From Massilia arenae (GTDB lineage Bacteria > Pseudomonadota > Gammaproteobacteria > Burkholderiales > Burkholderiaceae_D), in contig NZ_VPFD01000038.1 of assembly GCF_008014745.1 (NCBI RefSeq), positions 1 through 43,820 on the forward strand: a stretch of 43,820 nucleotides of DNA, given 5' to 3'. Below the pieces are notes generated by a model. That model did not search any database. It saw only the letters and a program-made list of their open reading frames with translations, and was not told where the DNA came from. Positions 1-8,385 of this stretch are shown piece after piece; the first letter of the stretch is position 1, and each line of letters opens with the position of its first letter. The position numbers and the translations under genes were made by a program.

Positions 1-309
1 AACCCAACAATCAATTCGCCCAGCATAGCTTTTGCACGGAACAAAGGCCAGCTACGGCGAGGAACATGATCGCACGATACTGAACAGATAGCCTCTGATC
101 GATGACCGAGCAGTTCAACGCCAAGGAATTCCAGACACATCCGATGTTTAGCAATGAGCTCGAGCGTGAGGGGAGAGGTCCTTCGTGCGCGCGCAATCTC
201 GTCTGCTGGATAGGCTTGGCCAGAGCTTCACGTTGCAGCAAGCGTCGCGTCGTTCCTCGAAGTCGACGAGCGACCAGAAATGGACCAGACACACGGACTG
301 TGACCTACA
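1..309. other. gene-poor stretch, no supported gene
   Basis: I see no convincing gene here. Base composition is visibly less GC-rich than the neighbouring genes and all short open frames lack a ribosome binding site. One minus-strand frame is open over most of its length apart from one stop and reads like degraded protein, so this may be the remnant of a gene or mobile element lying downstream of the tRNA-Phe gene. I could not identify a family. Confidence 0.4.
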
Positions 310-310
310 C

Positions 311-344
311 AAAAAAAAACGCCAACCAGTGATGGTTGGCGTTT
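311..344 (-). terminator. Rho-independent terminator of tRNA-Phe
   Basis: A perfect 11-bp inverted repeat (AACGCCAACCA / TGGTTGGCGTT, loop GTGA) is followed, in the minus direction, by a run of about nine T. It lies immediately 3' of the minus-strand tRNA-Phe gene and ends its transcript. A near-identical hairpin follows the second tRNA-Phe copy. Confidence 0.85.
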
Positions 345-359
345 CGTGAACGATGTTCT

Positions 360-435
360 TGGTGGCCCGGGGCGGAATCGAACCACCGACACAAGGATTT
401 TCAATCCTCTGCTCTACCAACTGAGCTACCAGGCC
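360..435 (-). tRNA. tRNA-Phe (GAA), copy 1
   Basis: 76-nt cloverleaf read on the minus strand: acceptor GGCCTGG pairing with CCGGGCC, D-arm AGCTCAGTTGGTAGAGC, anticodon loop TTGAAAA giving anticodon GAA, T-arm GGTTCGATTCC, and an encoded CCA end. It is identical in sequence to the copy at 18676-18751. It has its own TATAAT promoter just upstream and a strong terminator downstream, so it is a single-gene transcription unit. Confidence 0.97.
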
Positions 436-446
436 AAGAGGCCGCA

Positions 447-473
447 ATTATAGCAGCGTTTGCGCCGGGTCAA
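447..473 (-). promoter_or_regulatory. sigma70-type promoter of tRNA-Phe copy 1
   Basis: On the minus strand a perfect TATAAT (-10, 447-452) lies 11 nt before the tRNA 5' end. A TTGACC -35-like hexamer (468-473) sits 15 bp upstream; overlapping registers GTTGAC and TGTTGA give 16 and 17 bp. The second tRNA-Phe copy has the same TATAAT at a similar distance, which supports the assignment. Confidence 0.65.
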
Positions 474-493
474 CAACCCGGGCGCGGCGCCCC

Positions 494-979
494 TTATCCC
501 TTGGACGTGATCCGCTGCGCATGGTCCCGCTCCAGCGCCAGGCGCGACTCGCGCCGGCCCTTTGCTTCCTCGAAGCGGCGCAATTCATCCGGCGTCGACG
601 GTTCCAGTGGCGGAATCGCCGCCGGCTTCTTGTCGTCGCCCACCGCCACCATCGTGAAGAAGCAGCTGTTCACATGGCGCACCACCTTGCTGCGAATGTC
701 CTCGGCGATCACCTTGATCCCGATTTCCATCGAGCTGCGGCCGGTGTAGTTGACGGCAGCCAGGAAGGTCACCAGCTCGCCCACGTGGATCGGCTGGCGG
801 AAGGTCACCTGGTCGACGCTCATCGTCACCACGTAGCGGCCGGCATAGCGGCTGGCGCAGGCGTAGGCGACCTGGTCGAGCAGTTTCAGGATGGTGCCGC
901 CGTGCACGTTGCCGGAAAAATTGGCAGTGTCGGGCGTCATCAGCACCGTCATGCTGAGCTGGTGGGAAGGCAGGTTCAT
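494..979 (-). CDS. acyl-CoA thioesterase, hotdog fold (YciA/ACOT type)
   Basis: 161-residue protein of the single-hotdog acyl-CoA thioesterase family, which hydrolyses acyl-CoA to free acid and CoA in the cytoplasm. Visible signatures are the N-terminal segment with NFSGNVHGGTILKLLDQVAY (residues about 20-39), where the helix-capping Gly/His and the Asp form the active-site region of this family, and a following SVDQVTFRQPIHVGE strand pair. The C-terminal ~30 residues are charged and helical, as is common in YciA-like proteins. It is transcribed divergently from the serine acetyltransferase gene and no obvious operon partner is present. The physiological acyl-CoA substrate cannot be deduced. 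Confidence 0.9.
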   Translation of the reverse strand: MNLPSHQLSMTVLMTPDTANFSGNVHGGTILKLLDQVAYACASRYAGRYVVTMSVDQVTFRQPIHVGELVTFLAAVNYTGRSSMEIGIKVIAEDIRSKVVRHVNSCFFTMVAVGDDKKPAAIPPLEPSTPDELRRFEEAKGRRESRLALERDHAQRITSKG

Positions 980-1145
980 GGTCGTGTCATTACAAAAGGT
1001 CTTCGGTGCTTGATGTTGCCTTAGAAACTGCCGCGCGGCAAGTTCTGCCGTCGGCGGAGAGCGTTTTTGAGCGCGTCAAAGCACGCATATCGACATACCA
1101 ATAAAATCGTGGTCATCGAAAAACGAATCGTATAGGCTCGGCAAA

Positions 1146-2075
1146 ATGAACAGCGAATTTTTCCATCAAGGCGGATCGGTGCAGTGGCAGCTCGGTCCCG
1201 TCATCGACGCATTGCGCACCTCGCGCGAATCCACCCACAATATCCGGCACCAGGGCCGGGTGCGCGAGCTGCCGTCACGTGACGTCGTGCGCCAGATCGT
1301 GGACGGCGTTTCCGCCGCCCTGTTCCCGACCCACTACGGCCGTCCCGACCTGAACGACGAAAGCATCGACTACTACGTCGCCGACACGCTCAACGTGGCG
1401 CTCGACCGCCTGGCCGAGCAGGTGCGGCGCGCGCTGCGCTTTTCGCCCGAGTTCTCTTCCGAGCATGACCAGACCGAAGACGCGGTCCTGGCCGAGCGCG
1501 CCCGCGCCATCACGCGCGAGTTCGCCGCCAGCCTGCCCGGCGTCCGCGGGCTGCTGGTGTCCGACGTGCAGGCCGCGCTGGCGGGCGATCCGGCCGCCAC
1601 CTCGGTGGCCGAGATCATGCTGTGCTACCCCGGCACCATCGCCATCCTCTACCACCGCATCGCGCATTGCCTGAATCGCCTCGGCGTGCCGTTCCTGGCG
1701 CGGGTGGCGGCCGACATCGGCCACTCGCTCACCGGCATCGACATCCACCCCGGCGCGCAGATCGGCGGCAGCTTCTTCATCGACCACGGCACCGGCGTCG
1801 TCATCGGCGAAACCGCGATCCTGGGCGAGCGCGTGCGCCTGTACCAGGCCGTCACGCTCGGCGCCAAACGCTTCCCGGTCGACGAGAGCGGCGCCCTGGT
1901 CAAAGGCACGCCGCGCCATCCGATCGTCGAGGACGACGTCGTCATCTATGCCGGCGCCACCATCCTCGGCCGCATCACGATCGGCGCCGGTTCGACCATC
2001 GGCGGCAACGTCTGGCTGACCCAGAGCGTCCCGCCGGGCAGCAATGTGTCGCAGGCGCAGATGCGCAATACCTGA
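1146..2075 (+). CDS. epsC: serine O-acetyltransferase (EpsC/CysE family)
   Basis: 309-residue enzyme that acetylates L-serine with acetyl-CoA to O-acetylserine, the carbon acceptor for sulfide in cysteine synthesis. The N-terminal ~170 residues are helical. The C-terminal part is a left-handed beta-helix of hexapeptide repeats (GAQIGG, GTGVVIGE, GVRLYQAVTLGA-like turns, IYAGATILGRITIGAGSTIGGN), with the conserved DIHPGAQIG and IDHGTGVVIGET stretches carrying the catalytic His/Asp. The long N-terminal extension fits the EpsC/SrpH branch rather than the ~270-residue E. coli CysE. It converges with the organosulfur operon (4-bp gap to ssuB), fitting a sulfur-assimilation role. There is no Shine-Dalgarno sequence; a TATAGG hexamer ends 9 nt before the ATG. 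Confidence 0.9.
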   Translation: MNSEFFHQGGSVQWQLGPVIDALRTSRESTHNIRHQGRVRELPSRDVVRQIVDGVSAALFPTHYGRPDLNDESIDYYVADTLNVALDRLAEQVRRALRFSPEFSSEHDQTEDAVLAERARAITREFAASLPGVRGLLVSDVQAALAGDPAATSVAEIMLCYPGTIAILYHRIAHCLNRLGVPFLARVAADIGHSLTGIDIHPGAQIGGSFFIDHGTGVVIGETAILGERVRLYQAVTLGAKRFPVDESGALVKGTPRHPIVEDDVVIYAGATILGRITIGAGSTIGGNVWLTQSVPPGSNVSQAQMRNT

Positions 2076-2079
2076 GTCG

Positions 2080-2808
2080 TCAGATAGCTTGCACCGCGTG
2101 CAGGCTGTCGAGAATCGCCGGTTTCAAGGGCGACAGCGCCAGCTTGCTGCGCTCGCGCGGCCACGGCGAGTCGTTCGTGAATTCGGCGCGCACCGGGCCG
2201 GGCACGCCATCCATCAACACCACGCGGTCGCTCAGATAGATCGCCTCATCGATATCGTGCGTCACCAGCAGCACCGTCAGGCCGCGCTGGCGCGCCGCTT
2301 CCGCCAGCAGGTCTTGCAGGCGCATGCGGGTGAAGGCGTCGACCGCCGAAAACGGTTCGTCCAGCAGCAGCACGTGCGGCTCCAGGTACAGGCCGCGCGC
2401 GATGGCTCCGCGCTGGGCCTGGCCGCCCGACAGCTGCTTGGGCAGCGCATCGGCATAGCCTTTCAGGCCGACTTCTTCCAGCAGTGCATTGGCGCGCTCC
2501 AGGTTCGGCCGCGCGTGTCCGCCGAAGGCGACGTTCTGCGCCACGGTCAGCCATGGGAACAGGCGCGGCGCCTGGAACACCAGGCCGACATCGGCATCCG
2601 GCCCCGTCAACTGGCGGCCATCGAGGCGCACCGCACCGCGGTAGTCGCCGTCCAGTCCCGCCACGATCGACAACAAGGTGCTCTTGCCGCAGCCGCTGGC
2701 GCCGACCAGACTGACGATCTCGCCCTGGTCCAACCCCAGGCGCAGGCCGCGCAGCACGGTGCGCGCGCCATGGCGCTTGTCATCGATGGCGATCGCGAGA
2801 AAGCTCAT
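2080..2808 (-). CDS. ssuB: sulfonate ABC transporter ATP-binding protein
   Basis: 242-residue ABC ATPase energising uptake of alkanesulfonate-type compounds. Walker A GASGCGKST (about residues 36-44), Q-loop FQAPRLFPW, signature LSGGQAQRGAIARGL, Walker B HVLLLDEPFSAVD and the switch His in VTHDIDEA are all intact. The FPWLTVAQNVAFG and DEPFSAVDAFTR segments are typical of the nitrate/sulfonate/taurine (SsuB/TauB) branch. The ATG overlaps the last four bases of the permease gene (ATGA), so translation is coupled. It is the last gene of the eight-gene minus-strand operon and converges on epsC. Confidence 0.92.
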   Translation of the reverse strand: MSFLAIAIDDKRHGARTVLRGLRLGLDQGEIVSLVGASGCGKSTLLSIVAGLDGDYRGAVRLDGRQLTGPDADVGLVFQAPRLFPWLTVAQNVAFGGHARPNLERANALLEEVGLKGYADALPKQLSGGQAQRGAIARGLYLEPHVLLLDEPFSAVDAFTRMRLQDLLAEAARQRGLTVLLVTHDIDEAIYLSDRVVLMDGVPGPVRAEFTNDSPWPRERSKLALSPLKPAILDSLHAVQAI

Positions 2809-3632
2809 CGCATCGTCCTTTCCACATAGCTGTCGCGCCAGGCTAGCCAGCGCCGCTCCAGCGCCTGCATCGCGCTGTCGCTGGCCTTGCCCAGCAGGGC
2901 CAGCAGCACGATGGCCGCCAGCATGATGTCGGCGCGGCTCGATTCGCGGCCGTCGGTCAGCAGATAGCCCAGGCCACGGCTGGCGGCGATCAGCTCGGCC
3001 GCCACCATGAACATCCACGCCAGGCTCAGGCCGTTGCGCAGGCCGGTCAGCACCGAGGGCAGGGCCGCCGGCAGCAATACCCGGCGCGCCAACGCCAGGG
3101 GAGAGATGCGATACAGCAAGCCGACCTCGGTCAGGCCGCGGTCGACGCCGCGGATGCCGGCCACCACGCCCATGTACACCGGGAAGAAGGCGCCGATCGC
3201 GATCAGAATGATCTTGGGCGCCTCGTCGATGCCGAACCAGAGCAGCAGCAGCGGCACCCAGGCCAGCGAGGGAATCGCGCGCAGCGCCTGGAAGCTGGGA
3301 TCGAGCACGCTTTCCGCGCGCCGGTTCAGGGCCACCAGCGCGCCGAGCGGCAGCGCCAGCAGGGCGCCGGCGGCAAAGCCCGCCGCCACCCGCAGCGTGC
3401 TGGCGCCTACATGGCCGGCCAGGCCGTTTTCCAGCAGCCAGGACAGGGATTCGAGGATGGCGCTCGGCGGCGGCAGCAGATTGGCCGGCACCAGGCCGGC
3501 GCGCACGCCGGCTTCCGCGCCGATCAGAATCAAGGCCGGCAGCAGCAAGCCCAAAGGGAAACCGAGGCGGCGCCATGCGCGCGGCGGTGGTGATTGCGGT
3601 GGCGCGTCCAGGGTGATGGCCTGCCGTTCCAT
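2805..3632 (-). CDS. ssuC: sulfonate ABC transporter permease
   Basis: 275-residue inner-membrane protein with about six hydrophobic segments, the first at residues 25-42. It carries the cytoplasmic EAA-type loop (EVGLLYRISPLALARRVLLP, about residues 167-186) that docks on the ATPase. Family: BPD-type permease of the SsuC/TauC/NrtB group. It starts one base after the stop of the binding-protein gene and overlaps the ATPase gene by 4 bp, giving the canonical order A-C-B in transcription direction. The substrate is inferred from the divergent ssuE-ssuD genes rather than from the permease itself. Confidence 0.92.
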   Translation of the reverse strand: MERQAITLDAPPQSPPPRAWRRLGFPLGLLLPALILIGAEAGVRAGLVPANLLPPPSAILESLSWLLENGLAGHVGASTLRVAAGFAAGALLALPLGALVALNRRAESVLDPSFQALRAIPSLAWVPLLLLWFGIDEAPKIILIAIGAFFPVYMGVVAGIRGVDRGLTEVGLLYRISPLALARRVLLPAALPSVLTGLRNGLSLAWMFMVAAELIAASRGLGYLLTDGRESSRADIMLAAIVLLALLGKASDSAMQALERRWLAWRDSYVERTMR

Positions 3633-3633
3633 G

Positions 3634-4605
3634 TCAGGCCTTGGTGAGCTGGCGCGCGAAGCTGGTGTCGACCAGGCCGGCGATGGCCTTGTCCAGGTCC
3701 GTGCCGAGGCGCACCAGCGCCTCGTCGCGCAGGATCGGCGCCGCCAGCTGCAAGGCGCGCAGGTGTTCGGCGGTCGGCTGGGCGTTGCTGAAGTCCGAGC
3801 GCAACTTGACCTGCAGCAGCGCCACCGGCAGCGGCACCTTGGCCTCCGTCGACAGGATTTTCGCTGCTTCGGAAGGATTGGCGCGGGTCCAGGCGCGGGC
3901 GCGCTCGTAGGCCTTGATCACGCGCGCGGTCTCGTTCGCGCGGGTGGCCAGGAACTCTTCGCGCACGTTCAGGAAGCCATAGGTATTGAAGCCGACGTTA
4001 CGGTACAGCAGGCGCGCGCCGCCATCGAGTTCGGCCGCCGCCATATGCGGATCGAGGCCGGCCCAGGCATCCACGCGGCCCTGTTCCAGCGCGGCCCGGC
4101 CGTCCGCGTGCTGCAGGCTGACGTGTTCGATGTCGCTGCGCTTCAGGCCCACGGTCTGCAGGGCGCGCAGCAGGAACAGATAGGGATCGGTGCCCTTGGT
4201 GGCGGCCACCTTCTTGCCCTTCAGGTCGGCCAGGCTGCGGATCGGGGAGTTCTTGGGCACCACCAGCGCCGTCCACTCGGGCCGCGAGAACAGGTAGGGC
4301 GTGCGGATCGGATTGCCGTTCGCGCGGGCCAGCAGGGCCGCCAGGCCGGCGCTCGAGCCGATGTCGATGCTGTTCGCGTTCAGGTACTCGAGCGCGCGGT
4401 TGCTGCCGGCGCTGAACACCCATTTGATGCGGGTGCCGTCGGCCTTGAATTCTTCTTCGAGCCAGCCGAAGTGGCGCAGCACCAGGCTGGTGGGCGAGTA
4501 GTGGGCGTAGTCGAGGCGCAGCTCTTGCAGCGGCGCTGCGCGTGCGGGCAAGGCGGCGAGGGCGGCGCCGCTGGCGGCCAGTTGCAACAGGCTTCTTCGT
4601 TTCAT
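3634..4605 (-). CDS. ssuA: sulfonate ABC transporter substrate-binding protein
   Basis: 323-residue periplasmic binding protein of the SsuA/TauA/NMT1 family. The chosen ATG (4603-4605) has AAAGGA five bases upstream; an in-frame ATG at 4627-4629 overlaps the previous stop codon and is less likely. The N-terminus MKRRSLLQLAASGAALAALP, cut after ARA, is an export signal with a twin-arginine-like KRRSLLQ motif, so Tat export is possible. The mature part shows the family's RLDYAHYSPTSLVLR and SLADLKGKKVAATKGT stretches. It lies 20 bp after the FMN monooxygenase gene and 1 bp before ssuC. Confidence 0.9.
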   Translation of the reverse strand: MKRRSLLQLAASGAALAALPARAAPLQELRLDYAHYSPTSLVLRHFGWLEEEFKADGTRIKWVFSAGSNRALEYLNANSIDIGSSAGLAALLARANGNPIRTPYLFSRPEWTALVVPKNSPIRSLADLKGKKVAATKGTDPYLFLLRALQTVGLKRSDIEHVSLQHADGRAALEQGRVDAWAGLDPHMAAAELDGGARLLYRNVGFNTYGFLNVREEFLATRANETARVIKAYERARAWTRANPSEAAKILSTEAKVPLPVALLQVKLRSDFSNAQPTAEHLRALQLAAPILRDEALVRLGTDLDKAIAGLVDTSFARQLTKA

Positions 4606-4625
4606 GATGGTCCTTTGATGGTGGT

Positions 4626-6017
4626 TCAAGCTGCCTGGATGCCAGACAGCGGGGATGCGATGTCGACCCGGCTGCCCGGGTGGCCGGGCGCCAGGCGCGG
4701 GCCCTGGCCGAGCAGTTGCCCGCGCAGCGTGCCGCCGCGTGGTGCAGCGTCGTAGCGGCCGCGCCGCGCCAGTTCGGGCACGATGTGCTCGACCACCAGT
4801 GTCATGTCTTCCAGCGGCAGCGCGAAGGCGAGGTTGAAGCCGTCGGCGCCGGTGTCGTCGATCCAGGATTCGAGCTGGTCGGCCACCTGGCGCGGGTCGC
4901 CCACGATGATCGGGCCGCGCCCACCCAGGCCGATGAATTCGGCCGCTTCGCGCACCGTCCAGTCGCGGCCCGGGTCGGCGGCGCTGAGGGAGGCCAGGGC
5001 CGAGCGGCCGGCGTCGGTGTCGATGTACTCGATGGTGTCGTCCAGGTGGTGGCGCGCGAAGTCGACACCGGTCCAGCCGGACAGCAGGGTGAGCGCGGCC
5101 TCGACGTCGATGTGGCGCCGGTATTCCTCAAGCCGCGCCTGCGCCTCGGCCTCGGTCGCGCCGGTGACGACGAGGGCCTGGGCATACACCAGCAACGCAT
5201 CCGGATCGCGGCCCTCCACACGCGCGGCGGCGCGCACGGCGTCGACGCCGCGCTTGACCACCGCCTTGCTCGGACCGCTGATAAAGGTTGCTTCGGCATG
5301 GCGCGCGGCAAAACGGGCGCCGCGCGGCGAGGCGCCGGCCTGGTACAGGAAAGGCGTGCGCTGCGGCGACGGTTCGCACAGGTGAAAGCCCGGCACGTCG
5401 TAGTAGCGGCCCTTGTGCCGGATCGGGTGCACCCTGGCCGGGTCTGTATGGACGCCGCGCTCCTTGTCGCGCTTGACCGCGTCGTCCTCCCAGCTGCGCT
5501 CCCACAGCTTGTAGACGACCTCCATGTACTCGTCGGCCAGGTCGTAGCGCTCGTCGTGGCCGAGTTGCTGGCCGAGGCCCAGGTTGCGCGCGGCGCTGTC
5601 GAGGTAGCCGGTGACGACGTTCCAGCCGATCCGGCCCCTGCTCAGGTGGTCGAGCGTCGAGATGCGGCGCGCGAAGGTGTAGGGGTGTTCGTAGGTCAGG
5701 GCGGCGGTGACGCCGATCCCGAGGCGCGTGGTGGCGTGGGCGATCAGCGGCACCAGTGCCATGGGATCGTTCAGCGGCACCTGCACGCCGTGGCGCAGCG
5801 CGGCTTCCGGTCCCTTGCGGTAGACGTCGTACACGCCCAGCACGTCGGCCAGGAAGATGGCGTCGAAGCCGCCGTGCTCGAGCAGCTGCGCCAGTTCGAT
5901 CCAGTAGCCGGACGTCAGGTAACGCTCGCTATCGCTTCTCGGATGGGTCCATAGCCCCGGCGACTGGTGGCTCGGGGTGTTCATCTGGAAGGCATTGAAG
6001 CGGATGCGACGTGCCAT
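4626..6017 (-). CDS. FMN-dependent monooxygenase, NtaA/SnaA/DszA family
   Basis: 463-residue flavin-dependent monooxygenase of the bacterial-luciferase superfamily, NtaA/SnaA/DszA group. These enzymes use FMNH2 delivered by a separate reductase to oxidise sulfones, aminopolycarboxylates or similar substrates. The start MARRIRFNAFQMNTPSHQSPGLW is typical; further family blocks are GRIGWNVVTGYLDSAARNLG (about 137-156), the HDERYDLADEYMEV helix and RTPFLYQAGASPRG. The ATG overlaps the metQ-like stop (TGATG). The neighbouring SfnB/DszC-like gene, two importers and SsuE suggest a sulfone or related organosulfur substrate, possibly dimethyl sulfone or aromatic sulfones; the actual substrate is unknown. 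Confidence 0.88.
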   Translation of the reverse strand: MARRIRFNAFQMNTPSHQSPGLWTHPRSDSERYLTSGYWIELAQLLEHGGFDAIFLADVLGVYDVYRKGPEAALRHGVQVPLNDPMALVPLIAHATTRLGIGVTAALTYEHPYTFARRISTLDHLSRGRIGWNVVTGYLDSAARNLGLGQQLGHDERYDLADEYMEVVYKLWERSWEDDAVKRDKERGVHTDPARVHPIRHKGRYYDVPGFHLCEPSPQRTPFLYQAGASPRGARFAARHAEATFISGPSKAVVKRGVDAVRAAARVEGRDPDALLVYAQALVVTGATEAEAQARLEEYRRHIDVEAALTLLSGWTGVDFARHHLDDTIEYIDTDAGRSALASLSAADPGRDWTVREAAEFIGLGGRGPIIVGDPRQVADQLESWIDDTGADGFNLAFALPLEDMTLVVEHIVPELARRGRYDAAPRGGTLRGQLLGQGPRLAPGHPGSRVDIASPLSGIQAA

Positions 6018-6856
6018 CACCTGGCTCCAGGGGATTGCAGCGCCAGCTGGTAATCGGTCTTGGCGTAATCGGCGAAATGCTTGTTGGTGACGTTCAGGAA
6101 GGCGCGCGACTTGTAGGCGGCGGCCAGGTCGCGCGCGAAGGGCTTGTCGCGGTCGGGCGTCCTGACCGCCACCAGGTTGGCGTAGGCCGGAGAAATCTTC
6201 TCGGTGCGCAGCGCGTCGCGCAGCTTGAGGCCCGAGGCCAGCGCGTAGTTGCCGTTGACGAAGGCATAGTCGGCATCCTGCAAGGAGCGCGGCAGCTGGG
6301 CCGCTTCCAGTGGCAGCAGCTTGATGCCCTTCGGGTTGGCGGCCACGTCGCGCTCCGAGGCGCGGATCGGGTCGATGCCGGGACGCAGCTTGATCCATCC
6401 CAGTTGGTCGAGCATGACCAGTGCGCGCGCCTGGTTGGTCGGGTCGTTCGGCAGCGCCACGGTGCTGCCGCTTTTGACGGCATCGAGGCTCTTGTGGCGG
6501 CGGCTGTAGATGGCGATCGGCGCGGTCGGCACCTTTACCAGTTCGCTAAGCGCCAGCTTGTGCTGGGCCGCGAAGCGGTCCAGGTAGGTGACGTGCTGGA
6601 ACACGTTGGCGTCGAGCGACCCTTCGGCCAGCGCGAAGTTGGGCTGGATGTAGTCGTTGAATTCGACGATGCGCACCTTGTAGCCCTGTTTTTCGAGGAT
6701 GGGCTTGATGCCCAGCCTGACCTGGTCGGCATACGGTCCGGCGCTGGTGCCGATGACGATTTCCTTTGGGTCCTTCGCCTGCGCATTGGCGGCGACGGCA
6801 AGGGCGATGGCCAGGATAAGCGGGCTGGCAAGCAGGATGCGGCGGTTCAGGCTCAT
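6017..6856 (-). CDS. MetQ/NlpA-family substrate-binding protein
   Basis: 279-residue periplasmic binding protein of the NlpA/MetQ (lipoprotein-9) family. The signal peptide MSLNRRILLASPLILAIALA ends at AQA with no lipobox Cys, so unlike E. coli MetQ it should be a soluble periplasmic protein. Family blocks: IVIGTSAGPYADQV, VRIVEFNDYIQPNFALAEGS, DANVFQHVTYL and NDPTNQARAL. AAGGAA lies about 7 nt upstream of the ATG. It sits between MetI-like and DszA-like genes in a sulfur-oxidation operon, so the ligand may be a methionine derivative, thioether or sulfone rather than methionine itself. Confidence 0.88.
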   Translation of the reverse strand: MSLNRRILLASPLILAIALAVAANAQAKDPKEIVIGTSAGPYADQVRLGIKPILEKQGYKVRIVEFNDYIQPNFALAEGSLDANVFQHVTYLDRFAAQHKLALSELVKVPTAPIAIYSRRHKSLDAVKSGSTVALPNDPTNQARALVMLDQLGWIKLRPGIDPIRASERDVAANPKGIKLLPLEAAQLPRSLQDADYAFVNGNYALASGLKLRDALRTEKISPAYANLVAVRTPDRDKPFARDLAAAYKSRAFLNVTNKHFADYAKTDYQLALQSPGAR

Positions 6857-6889
6857 GGGGGTTCCTTCCGTTTCTTTTTCATTGACGGT

Positions 6890-7552
6890 TCAGCGCTTGT
6901 CCAGGCGGCGCGCAATGCGTCCGCCGCCGAACTGGATCAGCTGCACCATGGCGATCAGGATCGCGACCGTGACCACCATGAAATCGGTCTCGAAGCGGTA
7001 GTAGCCGTAGCGGATGGCGAGATCGCCGATGCCGCCGCCGCCCACCACGCCGGCCACCGCCGAATAGGACAGGAAGCTGATGGCCAGCACGGTCAGCGCC
7101 AGCACCAGGCCGGACCTGGCTTCCAGCAGCAGCACCCGGGTGACGATCTGCAGGCGGGTGGCGCCCATCGCTTCGGCGGCCTCGATCACGCCGCGCGGCA
7201 CTTCGTGCAGCTGCTGCTCGACCAGGCGCGCGAAATAGGGGATGGCGGCGCAGGACAGCGGCACGCTGGCGGCCAGCGGGCCGATCGAGGTGCCGGCGAC
7301 GATGCGCGTAAACGGCACCAGGGCCACCATCAGGATGATGAAGGGGAAGGAGCGCACGGTGTTCACCAGCCATCCCAGCACTTTGCCGATGCTGCGGCCA
7401 CGGCCTGGCTCGCCCGAGCCGTTGAGGAACAGGACCACGCCCAGCGGACCGCCAAGCAGCACCGCGGCCGAGAGACCAATGCCGAGCATGAGCAGGGTTT
7501 CGCCGAAGGCGCGCCACAGCTCGGGGGCGACGATCAGGAATTTTTCAAGCAT
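6890..7552 (-). CDS. MetI-family ABC transporter permease
   Basis: 220-residue inner-membrane permease of the D-methionine (MetI) family, with about five hydrophobic segments and the EAA loop EVPRGVIEAAEAMGATRLQI (about residues 119-138). The PFIILMVALVPFTRIVAGTS and SYSAVAGVVGGGGIGDLA blocks are diagnostic for MetI. The ATG (MLEKF) overlaps the end of the ATPase gene by 8 bp. A 33-bp gap with a good ribosome binding site separates it from the binding-protein gene. It forms an importer with the flanking MetN-like and MetQ-like proteins. Confidence 0.9.
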   Translation of the reverse strand: MLEKFLIVAPELWRAFGETLLMLGIGLSAAVLLGGPLGVVLFLNGSGEPGRGRSIGKVLGWLVNTVRSFPFIILMVALVPFTRIVAGTSIGPLAASVPLSCAAIPYFARLVEQQLHEVPRGVIEAAEAMGATRLQIVTRVLLLEARSGLVLALTVLAISFLSYSAVAGVVGGGGIGDLAIRYGYYRFETDFMVVTVAILIAMVQLIQFGGGRIARRLDKR

Positions 7553-8375
7553 GCAGCTCTCCTGGCGGAAGGCCGGCATGGACGGCGGCGGCATGGGCTT
7601 CGGCGGCGTGAGCTTCGGTGGCGTGATACAGCAGCTCGCGGCCGAGCGAGGTCTTGCGCGGCTCGCGGTGGTCGCGCAGGTCGAACAGTTCGGCGATGCG
7701 GCCATCCTCGACCACGGCCGCGCGCTGGCACAGGCTGCCCAGCGCCTGCAGCTCGTGGCTGACGATGACGATCGTCACCCCGAGGCGCGCATTGATGTCG
7801 CGCAGCGTATCGAGCACGCTGCGCGTGGTGTCCGGGTCGAGCGCCGACGTCGGCTCGTCGCACAGCAGCACCGTGGGATAGCTGGCCAGCGCGCGCGCGA
7901 TCGCTACCCGCTGCTTCTGACCGACCGACAGGCGCGCCGGATAGCTGCCCGCCTTGTCGAGCAATCCGACCAGTTCCAGGCATTCGGTTACGCGCGCCCT
8001 CAGGCGCGGCGCGTTCATCGCGCCGTGGATGCGCAGCGGGAAGGCCACGTTCTCGAACACGGTGGCATTGGCGAGCAGGTTGAAGTGCTGGTAGATCATG
8101 CCGATGCGGCGCCGTGCTTCGCGCAGCTCGCGCGCCCCGAGGGCAGTCAGCTCCTGGCCGGCGACGCTGATGCTGCCGCTATCGGGCTTTTCAAGAAGGT
8201 TCATCAGGCGCAGCAAGGTCGACTTGCCGGCGCCGCTGCGGCCCACCAGGCCGAAGATCTCGCCCGGCAGGATGTCGAGCGAGACGTCGCGCACGGCGTC
8301 GAAGCGGCCGCCTTCGGGCAGCGGAAAAGCTTTGCTGGCGCGCTCGACGCGGATGACGGGTACGGAAGCTGTCAT
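7545..8375 (-). CDS. MetN-like ABC transporter ATP-binding protein, no NIL domain
   Basis: 276-residue ATPase closest to MetN. Walker A GRSGAGKST (45-53), Q-loop YQHFNLL, Walker B TVLLCDE (168-174), D-loop SALD and the switch His in VSHEL are present. The signature reads LSVGQKQR (149-156) instead of the usual LSGGQ, placing Val at a normally invariant Gly. E. coli MetN has about 343 residues and ends in a NIL domain that binds methionine and inhibits transport; this protein stops after a short HAAEAHAAAVHAG tail and lacks it. Hence feedback inhibition by methionine is not expected. Starts 10 bp after the SfnB-like gene. Confidence 0.88.
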   Translation of the reverse strand: MTASVPVIRVERASKAFPLPEGGRFDAVRDVSLDILPGEIFGLVGRSGAGKSTLLRLMNLLEKPDSGSISVAGQELTALGARELREARRRIGMIYQHFNLLANATVFENVAFPLRIHGAMNAPRLRARVTECLELVGLLDKAGSYPARLSVGQKQRVAIARALASYPTVLLCDEPTSALDPDTTRSVLDTLRDINARLGVTIVIVSHELQALGSLCQRAAVVEDGRIAELFDLRDHREPRKTSLGRELLYHATEAHAAEAHAAAVHAGLPPGELHA

Positions 8376-8385
8376 GTCGGGCCGG

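Noticed and set aside
102..332. 76-codon plus-strand ORF starting MTEQFNAKEFQT
   Set aside because: It runs into the tRNA terminator hairpin, lacks a Shine-Dalgarno and has no recognisable similarity.
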